The notes under the pieces: generated by a model
What the model saw: the letters and a program-made list of their open reading frames with translations, nothing else
Databases searched by the model: none
What the model was told of the DNA's origin: nothing
Shown: positions 25,337-34,585 of the stretch, in pieces
Position numbering within the stretch: position 1 is the stretch's first letter
Layout of the letters: every line of letters starts with the position of its first letter
Made by a program: the position numbers and the translations under genes
Source: Bacillota bacterium
Lineage (GTDB): Bacteria > Bacillota > Clostridia > Acetivibrionales > DSM-1351
Direction of reading: 5' to 3'
Assembly (NCBI GenBank): GCA_023415305.1
Contig: JAEZKZ010000082.1
Coordinates: forward strand, 62,001-126,000
Length of the DNA: 64,000 nt

Positions 25337-25509
25337 CCGAAAAAATCAATTGCCGAAATTGTAAGCACTACTTTATTACATGGGAAAAAAATATGCCATA
25401 CGGTTGTCGGGCCTTTGGCTTTAAAGCCAGGCAAATACCGTCGCTGGTGGTTTTACAATCCTCTGGAAAACCTTGTCAGGCATACGAGGAAAAGCAAAAA
25501 AGACCTTAG
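25333..25509 (+). CDS. Small CxxC protein of 58 residues
   Basis: ATG at 25333 overlaps the DUF1667 stop (ATGA). The 58-residue product begins MTEKINCRNCKHYFITWEKN, continues PYGCRAFGFKARQIPS and ends SSGKPCQAYEEK. The four cysteines (C7, C10, C25 and one near residue 49) are likely metal ligands. This is a recognisable small family found in clostridia and proteobacteria, sometimes mislabelled as uracil-DNA glycosylase; it has no glycosylase motifs. It converges on the minus-strand gene with a 4-base overlap. Confidence 0.75.
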   Translation: MTEKINCRNCKHYFITWEKNMPYGCRAFGFKARQIPSLVVLQSSGKPCQAYEEKQKRP

Positions 25510-26111
25510 GAAGCATTGTAAAGTTCATCAGCGGGCTTGTAAATTCCGTTTAGATTATCATAAATCACCCCACATTTCCCCAATTCTTTTGACTTGGAAA
25601 CATATCTGCACTTTGAAAAAGCATCTTTATTAACAGAAGCACAGATATGGCAGGGAATACTACCTGAACAGCTGCCAAGCATTATTCCTTCAAGTGCCTC
25701 CAGCTTTATAACACTGTTGTTTAAATTTTTTGAAATGAAATTTCTATAATAATTTTTTGAATCAAGAACCTCAAAATTAAGGCAAGGGGTCTTGAATAGC
25801 CACGGAATCTGCTCCTCCTCTTCAATATAGGAGGGACCCAACATCATCGTGGGATCCGGAATAATACAAGGCACCAGAGAACTACTGGCTTCATATTCGC
25901 CATGAGAGCAAACATATTTTTTAATAATCCTGTCATAACTAAGATGCTTGCAAAAGGCGCAGGAACGGTAAGATTCTATTTTGTGCCTGAAATAAAGCTT
26001 CGAACCGAAGATGTTCATAAAATAAAACCTGTAAATCAAATCTGTAGAAATTAATCCTGATTTTTTTAATAAACCTATAATTATATTAATTTTACTGGAT
26101 AATAATTCCAT
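25506..26111 (-). CDS. Cysteine-rich protein of unknown function
   Basis: A 201-residue protein with about ten cysteines, several in pairs: SCAFCKHLSYD, YVCSHGEYEASS, GSCSGSIPCHICAS, SKCRYV and LGKCGVIYD. Such spacing suggests a metal or Fe-S site. I see no membrane segment and do not recognise a named family. The minus-strand ATG at 26111 has GAGGTG with good spacing. It converges with the small CxxC gene, and the two share a cysteine-rich character, though this may be chance. Confidence 0.65.
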   Translation of the reverse strand: MELLSSKINIIIGLLKKSGLISTDLIYRFYFMNIFGSKLYFRHKIESYRSCAFCKHLSYDRIIKKYVCSHGEYEASSSLVPCIIPDPTMMLGPSYIEEEEQIPWLFKTPCLNFEVLDSKNYYRNFISKNLNNSVIKLEALEGIMLGSCSGSIPCHICASVNKDAFSKCRYVSKSKELGKCGVIYDNLNGIYKPADELYNAS

Positions 26112-26394
26112 AAAATTTCACCTCTGGAATATTCTAACACAAACAATAATTTAGTTACCTATATTTCCCAAATATAAGCATCCTTAATACAATCGTATCG
26201 GAATATGTATTGGGTATATGTAAAAATATGCAAAAGAATACTAATTTTGATGTAAAAAAAGGATTATTTTCTTCTTTTATAGAATGAATCAGTTGGAAAA
26301 AGTATGTGATGTAAAAAATAGAGAGGGAAAAGCAGAAAAAAGTTTTTATATGTAACATTTGCTCAATTAATTGAGATTCTGGAGGAGTAAGGCA

Positions 26395-27327
26395 TTGGAT
26401 TTTAATATTAAAGAATTGGACATGAAGCTCAAAGATTTAAATTTGAGAAGGTTGAAGCTGTTTATTGTAAATGCAGTAATCATAATTCTGTTTGTAATAC
26501 TTTATTTTAAGGTGGCATTTTATTTGCGGGACAATTTTCATGTTCCCAGTAGAACAATTAGGTATGGGTGTCTTCCGGTCATTTATGCTTTATATCACAT
26601 TTTGAAAAGTAAAAAAGGGAATTTCAACAATATCTATAATGAATTCATTATAAAAGATGTTTTAAGGAGTTTGTATCCCGAATGGACCTATCACAATGAA
26701 GCAAAAATGGATGCTGATAAAGTTTATCAGACTTATCTGATTAGAAAGGGCAGCTATATCGATGTAACAAATAATATCAGCGGGTACATTAGTAATACGT
26801 ACTTTGATTTTTCGGAAATTAAAGTATTGAAAAATCAGTTTCTTGCGGCAAGACTCCCTAAGAAATTATTTCATGGATATTTCTTTATTTTTAATAACAA
26901 TAAAAATATTGATTCCAGGCTGTTTGTCAGGCCATCACTGATAAGAGATTTTGGCAGCATGGATTTTAATGAAGAAAAAATCCAGACTGATACCGGTGAG
27001 TTTGATAAAAGGTTCACTACATATTCCGACGACCCAGTTACAGCCCGATATATTCTTACCCCCGCCTTAATGTCAAGAATGCTGGATTTTGACGCCAAAT
27101 ATAAAAATTTGATTTCATTTCTATTCTTAAAAGACAAGCTCTATATAGCTTTTAAGGGCAATAAGAATTTTCTTGAACCTGCTTTACGTAAAAGGATAAC
27201 TGGTGAGACCATCAGAAGACAGATGGATATTTTCAAATTGATAGGGGCCGTGGTTGAGGAACTGAATATTGATAAGCATATATGGATAACAGAAAGAAAG
27301 AGTCAGGAGGAACAACAAAATGTTTAG
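26395..27327 (+). CDS. DUF3137-type membrane protein, partner of LemA
   Basis: About 310 residues, with two membrane helices near the N terminus (about 22-45 and 55-70) and a large soluble C-terminal part containing TYFDFSEIKVLK, LFVRPSLIRDFG and FLKDKLYIAFKGNKNFLEP. This is the pattern of DUF3137 proteins, usually encoded next to lemA. Function is unknown. I chose TTG at 26395, 7 bases after GGAGGAG; the longer TTG at 26371 has no site. It overlaps lemA by 8 bases, so the two are coupled. Confidence 0.7.
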   Translation: MDFNIKELDMKLKDLNLRRLKLFIVNAVIIILFVILYFKVAFYLRDNFHVPSRTIRYGCLPVIYALYHILKSKKGNFNNIYNEFIIKDVLRSLYPEWTYHNEAKMDADKVYQTYLIRKGSYIDVTNNISGYISNTYFDFSEIKVLKNQFLAARLPKKLFHGYFFIFNNNKNIDSRLFVRPSLIRDFGSMDFNEEKIQTDTGEFDKRFTTYSDDPVTARYILTPALMSRMLDFDAKYKNLISFLFLKDKLYIAFKGNKNFLEPALRKRITGETIRRQMDIFKLIGAVVEELNIDKHIWITERKSQEEQQNV

Positions 27328-27922
27328 ATTTGTCCTAATTATAATTGCAAGCTCAGCCTTATATTATTTTACTGAGGATATAGGGCTAGCGGCAGGTTTG
27401 TTTATTTTACTAACACTTGGATTAATATGGAGCATTCAAGCGTCGGCGGTTCACAAAAAAGAGTCAATTAACCAAGCAATTGGAAACATAGAAGACGCTT
27501 TTCAAAAAAGGCACGATTTACTATCAAAGATATATGAGACGACTAAGGGCCTTATCAAGTTCAAGGAAAATGAAATGGAGGCTATTGTTGTCATGTTAAA
27601 TAATGTTAAAAATGGCGGGACCGGATTTAAAGAACGGCTTAGGATTCAGGACCAGGTGAAAAGCATTCTTATCAACAATCTCGAAAAGCTCAGAGACGAT
27701 AAGGTTAGCAACCAGTTTTTGATTCTCACTCAGTCAATTAATGAAGTAGAAGAAAACTTATCGGCAGCAAGAAGGTTTTATAATTACTCAGTCAAGGAGT
27801 ATAATTCTGAAATAGGCACTTTTCCATCATCTGTTATAGCTAAAATAAAGGGGTTTAAGACAATGAGCTATTTTGAGGTGGAAAATGAAAACATAAAGGA
27901 AAATATTGAAATTAAATTCTAA
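27320..27922 (+). CDS. lemA: LemA family protein
   Basis: A 200-residue LemA protein. One N-terminal membrane helix region (about 3-42) is followed by a helical bundle. The family blocks are present in variant form: IEDAFQKRHDLLSKIYETTKG (canonical V-x-x-Q-x-x-R-R-x-D-L-I-P-N-L) and ARRFYNYSVKEYNSEIGTFPSSVIA, the highly typical R-x-x-Y-N-x-x-V-x-x-Y-N-x-x-I-x-x-F-P. LemA is membrane-bound with an unclear function. It is coupled to the DUF3137 gene upstream, with GGAGGAAC before the ATG. Confidence 0.88.
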   Translation: MFRFVLIIIASSALYYFTEDIGLAAGLFILLTLGLIWSIQASAVHKKESINQAIGNIEDAFQKRHDLLSKIYETTKGLIKFKENEMEAIVVMLNNVKNGGTGFKERLRIQDQVKSILINNLEKLRDDKVSNQFLILTQSINEVEENLSAARRFYNYSVKEYNSEIGTFPSSVIAKIKGFKTMSYFEVENENIKENIEIKF

Positions 27923-28055
27923 TCCGTTTTTATCTTACACTGTTCAATTCAGTTAAAAGTTAGCTCACTTTTTACGTCTATTCAGAGCTGTTGTGATATA
28001 ATTATTCTGACGGCTAGTATTAGAATAAGAAGATGGGATAGTAGGGAAATATAAA

Positions 28056-31000
28056 ATGGAGAAAGAAATAAAAGATTTTGTTCACCTGCACGTGCATACC
28101 GAGTACAGTTTGTTGGACGGTTCAAACAGGATCAAAGACCTGATTCAAAGAGTCAAAGAGCTTGGAATGAACAGTGTTGCCATAACTGACCACGGAGTTA
28201 TGTATGGTGTTGTCGAGTTCTATAAGGAAGCAGTTAAAAACGATATAAAGCCGATACTTGGTTGCGAAATATATACAGCAAAGCGTAGTATGAAGGATAA
28301 ACAGCCCGGTCTGGATTCAGATTACGGGCATCTTGTACTGCTGGCAAAAAATCAGACTGGGTATAAGAATCTTATGAAAATAGTATCCCTTGGATTTACC
28401 GAGGGTTTTTATTACAAACCAAGAGTTGATTATCAGACTTTGGAAAAGTATTCCGAAGGCATAATTGCTCTGAGTGCCTGCCTTTCGGGAGACATTCCTT
28501 CTGCAATTCTCAGCAATGATTATGAAAGGGCGGCAGAGCTGGCTAAAAAGCTCAATTCAATATTCGGTCAGGATAATTTTTACCTGGAATTGCAGCATAA
28601 CGGCATAAGCGATCAAAATCTGGTAAACCAACAGCTGATAAGGCTTTCTCGGGAACTTGGAATACCTCTAGTAGCTACAAATGATTGCCACTTTCTTACA
28701 AGGGAAGCGGCTCGCTCCCATGAAATACTTTTATGTATTCAAACGGGAAAAACCATAAATGATGAAAACAGGATGAGATTTAACACCGATGAGATATATG
28801 TCAAATCACCGGAAGAGATGTATGAAAATTTTAAAAATGTTGAAGCTGCACTTCAGAATACAGTAAAAATCGCAGATATGTGTAATGTGGAGCTGGAATT
28901 TGGAAAGCTGCATTTACCCAGCTTTGATGTTGAGGAGGGATATACTCCCTATGAATATCTCAGAGAAAAGTGTTACATGGGCTTGACTCAAAAATTCGGA
29001 GAGAATTGCGGTGAAGAGGTTAAGCAAAGACTTGAGTATGAACTATCTGTCATATCCAAGATGGGGTATGTGGATTACTTTCTGATTGTTTGGGACTTTA
29101 TCAGGTATGCCAGGGAAAATAATATAATGGTTGGCCCCGGGAGGGGCTCTGCAGCAGGAAGTCTTGTTTCCTACTGTCTTGGAATAACCAGCATCGATCC
29201 TTTGAAATATAACCTTCTTTTTGAAAGATTCTTAAATCCGGAAAGAATCAGCATGCCTGATATTGATATCGACTTCTGCTATGAAAGAAGGCAGGAGGTA
29301 ATTGATTATGTTATCAGCAAATACGGTAAGGACAAGGTTTCACAGATTATAACCTTTGGAACCATGGCTGCAAGAGCTGCCATAAGAGATGTGGGTCGAG
29401 CGCTTGATATACCCTATGGAGAGGTGGATATCGTTGCAAAGATGATACCCTTTCAAATAGGTATGAATATAAACAAGGCTCTGGATATAAACTCCGAACT
29501 AAAGAAAAAGTATGAACTGGAAGAGCAGACACGTTTGCTGATTGACACGGCAATAAGCCTTGAAGGGCTCCCAAGACATGCTTCAACCCACGCTGCTGGG
29601 GTTGTTATATCTAAAGAACCCATTGTAGAATATGTGCCTTTGCAGCTTAATGAAAACAATGTAACCACACAGTTTACCATGGTTCTTCTTGAGGAGCTTG
29701 GTCTGCTTAAGATGGATTTCCTTGGACTGAGAACACTCACTGTAATCCGTGATACGGTAAACCTGATAGAACTAGGTCATAACACAAAAATTGATATAGG
29801 CAATATAAATTATGATGATACCGATGTATATAAAATGATAGGTGAGGGCAAGACTGTTGGTATATTCCAGCTTGAAAGTGCCGGTATGACCCAGTTTATG
29901 AAGGAATTACAACCGAACTCACTGGAAGACATAATTGCGGGTATTTCCCTGTACAGGCCCGGGCCTATGGACCAGATACCCAGATATATACGAAATAAAA
30001 ATAACCCCAAAGAAATCAAATACCACCATCCCCTCCTTGAAAACATACTGAATGTTACTTACGGCTGCATGGTCTATCAGGAGCAGGTAATGCAGATAGT
30101 AAGAGAATTGGCGGGATACTCTTACGGCAGATCGGATCTTGTCAGACGTGCAATGTCCAAGAAAAAAGTTTCAGTAATGGAGCAGGAACGTAAGAACTTT
30201 ATATATGGTATAAACGATGAAGAGGGTAATGAAATTGTAAGAGGAGCTGTAAGAAATGGCGTTGATGAGTTTACCGCCAATAAAATATTTGACGAAATGA
30301 TGGACTTTGCCAGTTATGCCTTCAACAAATCCCATGCAGCGGCATATGCAGTTGTTGCTTATCAGACGGCATGGCTGAAGCATTACTACCCTGTTGAATT
30401 TCTTGCAGCCTCATTAAACAGCTTTTTGGGCAGCAGTGACAAGGTTTCACAGTATGTAAATGAATGTAAGGCACTAAACATAAAAGTTCTGCCTCCCGAC
30501 GTAAATGAAAGCAGCGTAAGGTTCACAGTTGTCAATCAGAAGATTAGATTCGGACTGGCAGCAATAAAAAATGTCGGTGAAAATGCCATACAGTCAATGA
30601 TTACCGAACGCTCTGAAAATGGAATTTTTACGACCTTTTTGGACTTTTGTCAGAGAATAGAAGGTCGGGAAATAAATAAAAGGTGTATTGAAAGTCTTAT
30701 TAAGTGTGGAGCTTTCGACTCGTTAAATGTATACAGGTCCAAGCTTATGGCCGTTTATGAGCGATTTCTGGATGGAATTGCCCAATCACGGAAGAAAAGC
30801 ATGGAGGGGCAGCTGTCGATATTTGATTTAATGCAGGAACCCCAGGAGTCCCTCCAGGAGGATTATCCGGATATAAAGGAGTATCCGCCAAATGTTATGC
30901 TGGCAATGGAAAAGGAAATGCTGGGACTTTATGTTTCAGGCCATCCGTTGAGCGAGTACCAGAGTATTCTTGATAAAAATGTAAATCTGCTCAGCAAGGA

Positions 31001-31547
31001 TATGCTGTTGGGTGGGAATGATGAAAACAGTGAAATTGAACTGGAGCTGAAAAAGCTATCTGACTCAATGAGGGTAACTGTTGGAGGAATAATTGTATCA
31101 AGAAAAACCAAGACTACAAAAAATAATAATCTGATGGCTTTCATAGGGCTGGAGGACCTCTACGGAACAATGGAACTGATAGTATTTCCTACCGTGTATG
31201 AGAGGTATTCGCAGCTGCTTCAGCAGGAAAGTACGGTAATAGTAAATGGAAGACTTAGCTTAAAAGAGGATGAACAACCCAAAATCATCTGTGAAGAGGT
31301 TTTGCCTATTAAAAGCCTTGAAGAAAAAGGTCTTTATATATATTTCAATAGGGAAATGTCCAGAGAAGAAAGTACTTCTCTGATTGCGCTGTTGAAATAT
31401 TTTAGTGGTACGACTCCCACATATATTCGAAAAGTAAATGACAGCAGTTATAAGAAATTAGACAGGCAATACTGGATAGATGTCAATAATGATATACTGG
31501 AGGAACTTGAATTCCGGCTTGGGAAGGATAATATAAGTTTAAAATAA
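28056..31547 (+). CDS. dnaE: DNA polymerase III alpha subunit (DnaE)
   Basis: A 1163-residue DnaE-type replicative polymerase. The PHP domain at the N terminus has FVHLHVHTEYSLLDG and metal-site residues in DHGVMYG and NDCHFL. The palm has GPGRGSAAGSLVSYCLGIT and the catalytic PDIDIDFCYERR. The fingers/thumb region has RPGPMDQIPRYI and ASYAFNKSHAAAYA. The C-terminal part holds the HhH segment and an OB fold (MRVTVGGIIVSRKTKTTKNN). As in other Firmicutes with PolC, DnaE probably acts in lagging-strand initiation. It is a full-length gene transcribed alone or with mtrB downstream. Confidence 0.97.
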   Translation: MEKEIKDFVHLHVHTEYSLLDGSNRIKDLIQRVKELGMNSVAITDHGVMYGVVEFYKEAVKNDIKPILGCEIYTAKRSMKDKQPGLDSDYGHLVLLAKNQTGYKNLMKIVSLGFTEGFYYKPRVDYQTLEKYSEGIIALSACLSGDIPSAILSNDYERAAELAKKLNSIFGQDNFYLELQHNGISDQNLVNQQLIRLSRELGIPLVATNDCHFLTREAARSHEILLCIQTGKTINDENRMRFNTDEIYVKSPEEMYENFKNVEAALQNTVKIADMCNVELEFGKLHLPSFDVEEGYTPYEYLREKCYMGLTQKFGENCGEEVKQRLEYELSVISKMGYVDYFLIVWDFIRYARENNIMVGPGRGSAAGSLVSYCLGITSIDPLKYNLLFERFLNPERISMPDIDIDFCYERRQEVIDYVISKYGKDKVSQIITFGTMAARAAIRDVGRALDIPYGEVDIVAKMIPFQIGMNINKALDINSELKKKYELEEQTRLLIDTAISLEGLPRHASTHAAGVVISKEPIVEYVPLQLNENNVTTQFTMVLLEELGLLKMDFLGLRTLTVIRDTVNLIELGHNTKIDIGNINYDDTDVYKMIGEGKTVGIFQLESAGMTQFMKELQPNSLEDIIAGISLYRPGPMDQIPRYIRNKNNPKEIKYHHPLLENILNVTYGCMVYQEQVMQIVRELAGYSYGRSDLVRRAMSKKKVSVMEQERKNFIYGINDEEGNEIVRGAVRNGVDEFTANKIFDEMMDFASYAFNKSHAAAYAVVAYQTAWLKHYYPVEFLAASLNSFLGSSDKVSQYVNECKALNIKVLPPDVNESSVRFTVVNQKIRFGLAAIKNVGENAIQSMITERSENGIFTTFLDFCQRIEGREINKRCIESLIKCGAFDSLNVYRSKLMAVYERFLDGIAQSRKKSMEGQLSIFDLMQEPQESLQEDYPDIKEYPPNVMLAMEKEMLGLYVSGHPLSEYQSILDKNVNLLSKDMLLGGNDENSEIELELKKLSDSMRVTVGGIIVSRKTKTTKNNNLMAFIGLEDLYGTMELIVFPTVYERYSQLLQQESTVIVNGRLSLKEDEQPKIICEEVLPIKSLEEKGLYIYFNREMSREESTSLIALLKYFSGTTPTYIRKVNDSSYKKLDRQYWIDVNNDILEELEFRLGKDNISLK

Positions 31548-31606
31548 CCGTGCTTAATATTGATTTTTGGTGGAAAATAATATAATATAAATGTCGAGGT
31601 GGTTAA

Positions 31607-31840
31607 ATGGACAACCTGGAGGATAAAATATCCGGAGAGTATGTTGCAATAAAAGCAGACGAAAACGGAGTTACTATTATCGGTTTAACACGTGGAAAGG
31701 ATACTAAATTTCATCATACCGAGAAGCTCGATAGAGGTGAGTTACTTTTAGCACAATTTACAGAAAATACATCTGCGATAAAAATCAGAGGCAAAGCCAC
31801 TGTTTATTGCAGATATGGCACTATTCAATGCGGCGAATAA
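31607..31840 (+). CDS. mtrB: TRAP: tryptophan RNA-binding attenuation protein (MtrB)
   Basis: A 77-residue protein closely resembling Bacillus TRAP. The core reads VAIKADENGVTIIGLTRG, KDTKFHHTEKLDRGE and AQFTENTSAIKIRG. The RNA-contacting Lys and Arg (K40, K59, R61, equivalent to Bacillus K37, K56, R58) and the tryptophan-pocket Thr residues around TRGKDT are retained. TRAP forms an 11-mer ring that, with bound tryptophan, wraps (G/U)AG repeats in trp leaders to cause termination or block translation. It has its own ribosome site (CGAGGTGG) and a likely promoter in the 59-base gap after dnaE. No trp gene lies in this window, so targets are elsewhere. Confidence 0.93.
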   Translation: MDNLEDKISGEYVAIKADENGVTIIGLTRGKDTKFHHTEKLDRGELLLAQFTENTSAIKIRGKATVYCRYGTIQCGE

Positions 31841-31860
31841 CAATTTGAAAGGTAGTGTAG

Positions 31861-32064
31861 ATGATAATGTGGACAGTGGTATACATGGCCCAAAGCAAAG
31901 AAGTAGCAAATCAGCTGCAGGAGCTTTTGTCCAATGAAGGTATTCTTGTGAAGCTCAGGCCAATAAGTAAGAACCATGAAAATAATGATAATTACTTCGA
32001 GGTACTTGTTCCTGAGGCCGAAGTTGAGGAAGCACATAGCGTTATTATTGAAACGGGTTATTAA
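31861..32064 (+). CDS. Small DUF2007-like putative signal transducing protein
   Basis: A 67-residue protein, MWTVVYMAQSKEVANQLQELL and then VKLRPISKN...YFEVLVPEAEVEEAHSVI. The beta-alpha-beta layout with an early helix and a final EAEVEEAHSVI helix resembles the DUF2007/GlnB-like small domain (predicted signal-transducing). It starts 20 bases after mtrB with GAAAGGTAG upstream, so they are co-transcribed. Function is unknown. A start at the second methionine (31867) is also possible. Confidence 0.65.
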   Translation: MIMWTVVYMAQSKEVANQLQELLSNEGILVKLRPISKNHENNDNYFEVLVPEAEVEEAHSVIIETGY

Positions 32065-32189
32065 TAAAACTAAAAAAAATAGCTCCGCGCTTATTAGCCC
32101 GGGGCTATTACTACGTATAGATAAAATCTTTTAACAAAGAAATCAAAAATTTATATTTACATGCAACATTTTGTACCGGATTACGTAAA

Positions 32190-32639
32190 ATGAAAGGAAT
32201 GAGAGAATTGTATTATGTTGATATACCTCTGACTGTAAGATATGCTGAAACTGACAGGATGGGAATTGTTCATCATTCAAATTACCCTGTTTGGTTTGAG
32301 GTTGGAAGAACCGAATTTATTAAACAAAACGGGATTTCTTATTCTGAAATTGAAGAGCAGGGAATACTCCTACCCCTGCTGGAACTTAAATGTAAGTTTA
32401 TCAGTTCATCAACATATGAGGATAGAATAATTGTAAGAACAAGTATAAAGAGTTATACTAAGACCAGATTGACCTTCTATTATGAGGTTTTCAAGGAAAC
32501 AAACATGAAGAACCCCATAACTACCGGTGAGACTGTTCACGTGTGGACAAATACCAGTTTGAAACCGGTTAATCTGCAAAAGTGTAACGAGAAGCTATTC
32601 AATATTATTGCTAAAAATGCAATAGAAGAAATAGAATAA
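32190..32639 (+). CDS. Acyl-CoA thioesterase, YbgC/4HBT hotdog family
   Basis: A 149-residue single hotdog domain. The 4-hydroxybenzoyl-CoA thioesterase-type active site is visible in RYAETDRMGIVHHSNYPVWFEVGRTEF: the acidic residue in AETD and the His pair before SNY. The C-terminal half is the beta sheet ending TGETVHVWTN. YbgC-like enzymes hydrolyse short-chain or phospholipid-related acyl-CoA thioesters. The start is uncertain: ATG 32190 and ATG 32199 lack good sites, while TTG at 32208 is 9 bases after AAAGGA. It lies upstream of pgsA but is separated from it by 221 bases. Confidence 0.85.
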   Translation: MKGMRELYYVDIPLTVRYAETDRMGIVHHSNYPVWFEVGRTEFIKQNGISYSEIEEQGILLPLLELKCKFISSSTYEDRIIVRTSIKSYTKTRLTFYYEVFKETNMKNPITTGETVHVWTNTSLKPVNLQKCNEKLFNIIAKNAIEEIE

Positions 32640-32820
32640 TTGTCACAAAACAATAAAATACCTAAATTTTATGAAAAGATTGCACTGATTTATTGTTCTG
32701 TGTTAAACTATGTTTACTTGTTCTTAAAGTCAATTACCATCGGCTGGAAGCATATATTTTTGACTTATAAAGCCTCCTAAGGGTAGAAAAATAAACATTG
32801 AAGCATAATTGACTTTAGTA

Positions 32821-32837
32821 AAATTCTGTCAGAATTT
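32821..32837. promoter_or_regulatory. 17-bp palindrome upstream of pgsA
   Basis: AAATTCTG-T-CAGAATTT is a perfect 8+1+8 palindrome 7 bases after a TTGACT (32809-32814) that could be a -35 element, and 24 bases before the pgsA start. It could be an operator. I do not recognise the cognate regulator. Confidence 0.4.
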
Positions 32838-32860
32838 ATTAAGTAATCGGGTGGTGTGCA

Positions 32861-33421
32861 GTGAATAAAAATATTCCAAATCTACTAACTTCGCTTAGGC
32901 TAATAATTGTACCTGTTATGGGCTATTTCCTGTATATGGAGAATTATCTACCGGCGATGATTCTTTTTGCATTTGGCGGCTTCACAGATATACTTGATGG
33001 ATATATAGCCAGAAAATACAATTTAATAACAAAGTGGGGAAAGTTTTTCGACCCGTTGGCTGATAAGTTAATGCAGATAACTGCATTGGTATTTTTAGTG
33101 CTGCATCGTTTTATACCAACAATAGTTCTTGTAGTTGTTATTATAAAAGAGGCATTAATGTTAACCGGCGGTATTATGCTTTACAGAAAAGGAAAAACTG
33201 TTATTGGTGCAAACTGGTACGGAAAGCTTGCTACTGTTATTTTTTATTTCGCCATATTGGTAACCATAATACTTAGCCTGGATAGTCTTAAAAATATATA
33301 TACTACTACAGCAATTAATATTGCTTTAGGCTTGGCTGTAGTCTGCACATTATTTGCTCTTGTAATGTATATCATAATTTACTTTAAGTTCTCTAAGAAC
33401 TATGAAAATGGAACAAAATAG
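32861..33421 (+). CDS. pgsA: CDP-diacylglycerol-glycerol-3-phosphate 3-phosphatidyltransferase (PgsA)
   Basis: A 186-residue CDP-alcohol phosphatidyltransferase with the catalytic motif D-G-x2-A-R-x8-G-x3-D-x3-D fully present in LDGYIARKYNL...KWGKFFDPLADK (about 44-70). Five or six membrane helices span the rest. The N-terminal NIPNLLTSLRLIIVPV is typical of PgsA, which makes phosphatidylglycerol phosphate. The start is GTG at 32861 after GGGTGGTG. It ends 45 bases before a clear terminator. Other CDP-alcohol transferases share the motif, so PgsA is the best but not the only assignment. Confidence 0.88.
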   Translation: MNKNIPNLLTSLRLIIVPVMGYFLYMENYLPAMILFAFGGFTDILDGYIARKYNLITKWGKFFDPLADKLMQITALVFLVLHRFIPTIVLVVVIIKEALMLTGGIMLYRKGKTVIGANWYGKLATVIFYFAILVTIILSLDSLKNIYTTTAINIALGLAVVCTLFALVMYIIIYFKFSKNYENGTK

Positions 33422-33465
33422 TAAGAAAATCTTTCGGAACAACTACTTTAAATCTTAGGAAAAAT

Positions 33466-33492
33466 AAGATACACTTTTATGTGTATCTTTTT
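33466..33492 (+). terminator. Intrinsic terminator of pgsA
   Basis: GATACAC (33468-33474) pairs with GTGTATC (33481-33487) across TTTTAT, followed by TTTTT. It sits 45 bases after the pgsA stop. The following 200 bases are extremely AT-rich and lead to the next gene. Confidence 0.8.
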
Positions 33493-33700
33493 AATTTTAT
33501 GTAATACTTAATAAAATGGATAATTGATTTAATAATTATTAGTATTATATAAAAAAAATTAATTATTATATTTGAAATGTTAATAGATTAGTAATATTTT
33601 TGTGTTATTATATATTATAAGTTTTTTGTATTTATGTTTTTGATTTATGTATTATATGTTTGTGTATTGATGTTTTGACCCGTTTAATATGGAGGATGAA

Positions 33701-34585
33701 TTGTTCGGTTATATTATGCCGGAGAAACCGGAGCTAAAAATAAAAGAATTTGATATATATCGTGCCTATTATTGTGGAGTATGCAAGACAATAGGCAAAA
33801 GGCACGGACAGTTGAAAAGGATGACTTTAACCTATGATGCTGCATTTCTAGCCATGCTTTTATGTTCAATCCTTAAAATTGATACTAAGATGACCAGGGA
33901 ACGTTGTATTGTACATCCTTTGAAAAAAAGCTTTGTCACCCGCAATGAAATTATAGATTATTCTTCCGACATAAATATAATATTGGCGTATAATAATATT
34001 AAAGATAAGTGGGAGGATGACAGTTCAAAAGCAGCTTTAGCCGGAATGGCTGCTCTGAAGAGGGCATACAAAAAGTTGGCGGTAGTTTACTCGGAGAAAT
34101 GTGCTATAATAGAGCAAAGGCTAAGAGAACTGGCTCAGCTTGAAAAGGCTGGATGTACATCTGTAGATGCGGCGGCAGAACCTTTCGCCAAGCTGATGGA
34201 AGAAGTTCTTGATTATGAAAAGCTTGACCAGCAAACCAGACAAATATTAAGATGGTTGGGGTACAATTTGGGGAAATGGATTTATCTTATAGACGCCTTT
34301 GACGATCTCGAGGACGATTTAAAGAAATCCAGCTACAATCCATTTTTGCTGCATTTCAAATTTGATAGTAGCAGTGAAGATATTCTCGCTTTCAAAAGCC
34401 GAATAAAAAGCCAGGTTGAGTTTACTTTACTGTATTGTTTGAGGGAAGCCTCAAAAGCTTTTGAACTGCTGGATACTAAAGAAAACAAAGGTATTTTGGA
34501 AAATATCATATATATTGGTATGTTAAGCAAAACAGATAAAATTTTATGCCAGAGGAGTTGTGGTAATTGTGAAAAATCCGTATGA
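33701..34585 (+). CDS. DUF5685 family protein
   Basis: About 294 residues, beginning FGYIMPEKPELKIKEFDIYRAYYCGVC, the recognisable opening of DUF5685 proteins, with a CxxC pair (YYCGVCKTIG) near residue 26 and more cysteines at the end (RSCGNC). The middle is helical and rich in Asp near DAFDDLEDD, recalling the aspartate-rich helices of terpenoid or HD-like folds. Function is unknown. I choose TTG at 33701, directly after GGAGGATGAA, rather than the ATG at 33689 that overlaps the site. It overlaps the DnaJ-domain gene, as is usual for this family. Confidence 0.8.
   Translation: MFGYIMPEKPELKIKEFDIYRAYYCGVCKTIGKRHGQLKRMTLTYDAAFLAMLLCSILKIDTKMTRERCIVHPLKKSFVTRNEIIDYSSDINIILAYNNIKDKWEDDSSKAALAGMAALKRAYKKLAVVYSEKCAIIEQRLRELAQLEKAGCTSVDAAAEPFAKLMEEVLDYEKLDQQTRQILRWLGYNLGKWIYLIDAFDDLEDDLKKSSYNPFLLHFKFDSSSEDILAFKSRIKSQVEFTLLYCLREASKAFELLDTKENKGILENIIYIGMLSKTDKILCQRSCGNCEKSV

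Noticed and set aside
25415..25633. 72-codon plus-strand reading MALKPGKYRRWWFY
   Set aside because: It lies out of frame over the 58-residue CxxC gene and across the convergent end of the minus-strand Cys-rich gene; it has no ribosome site.
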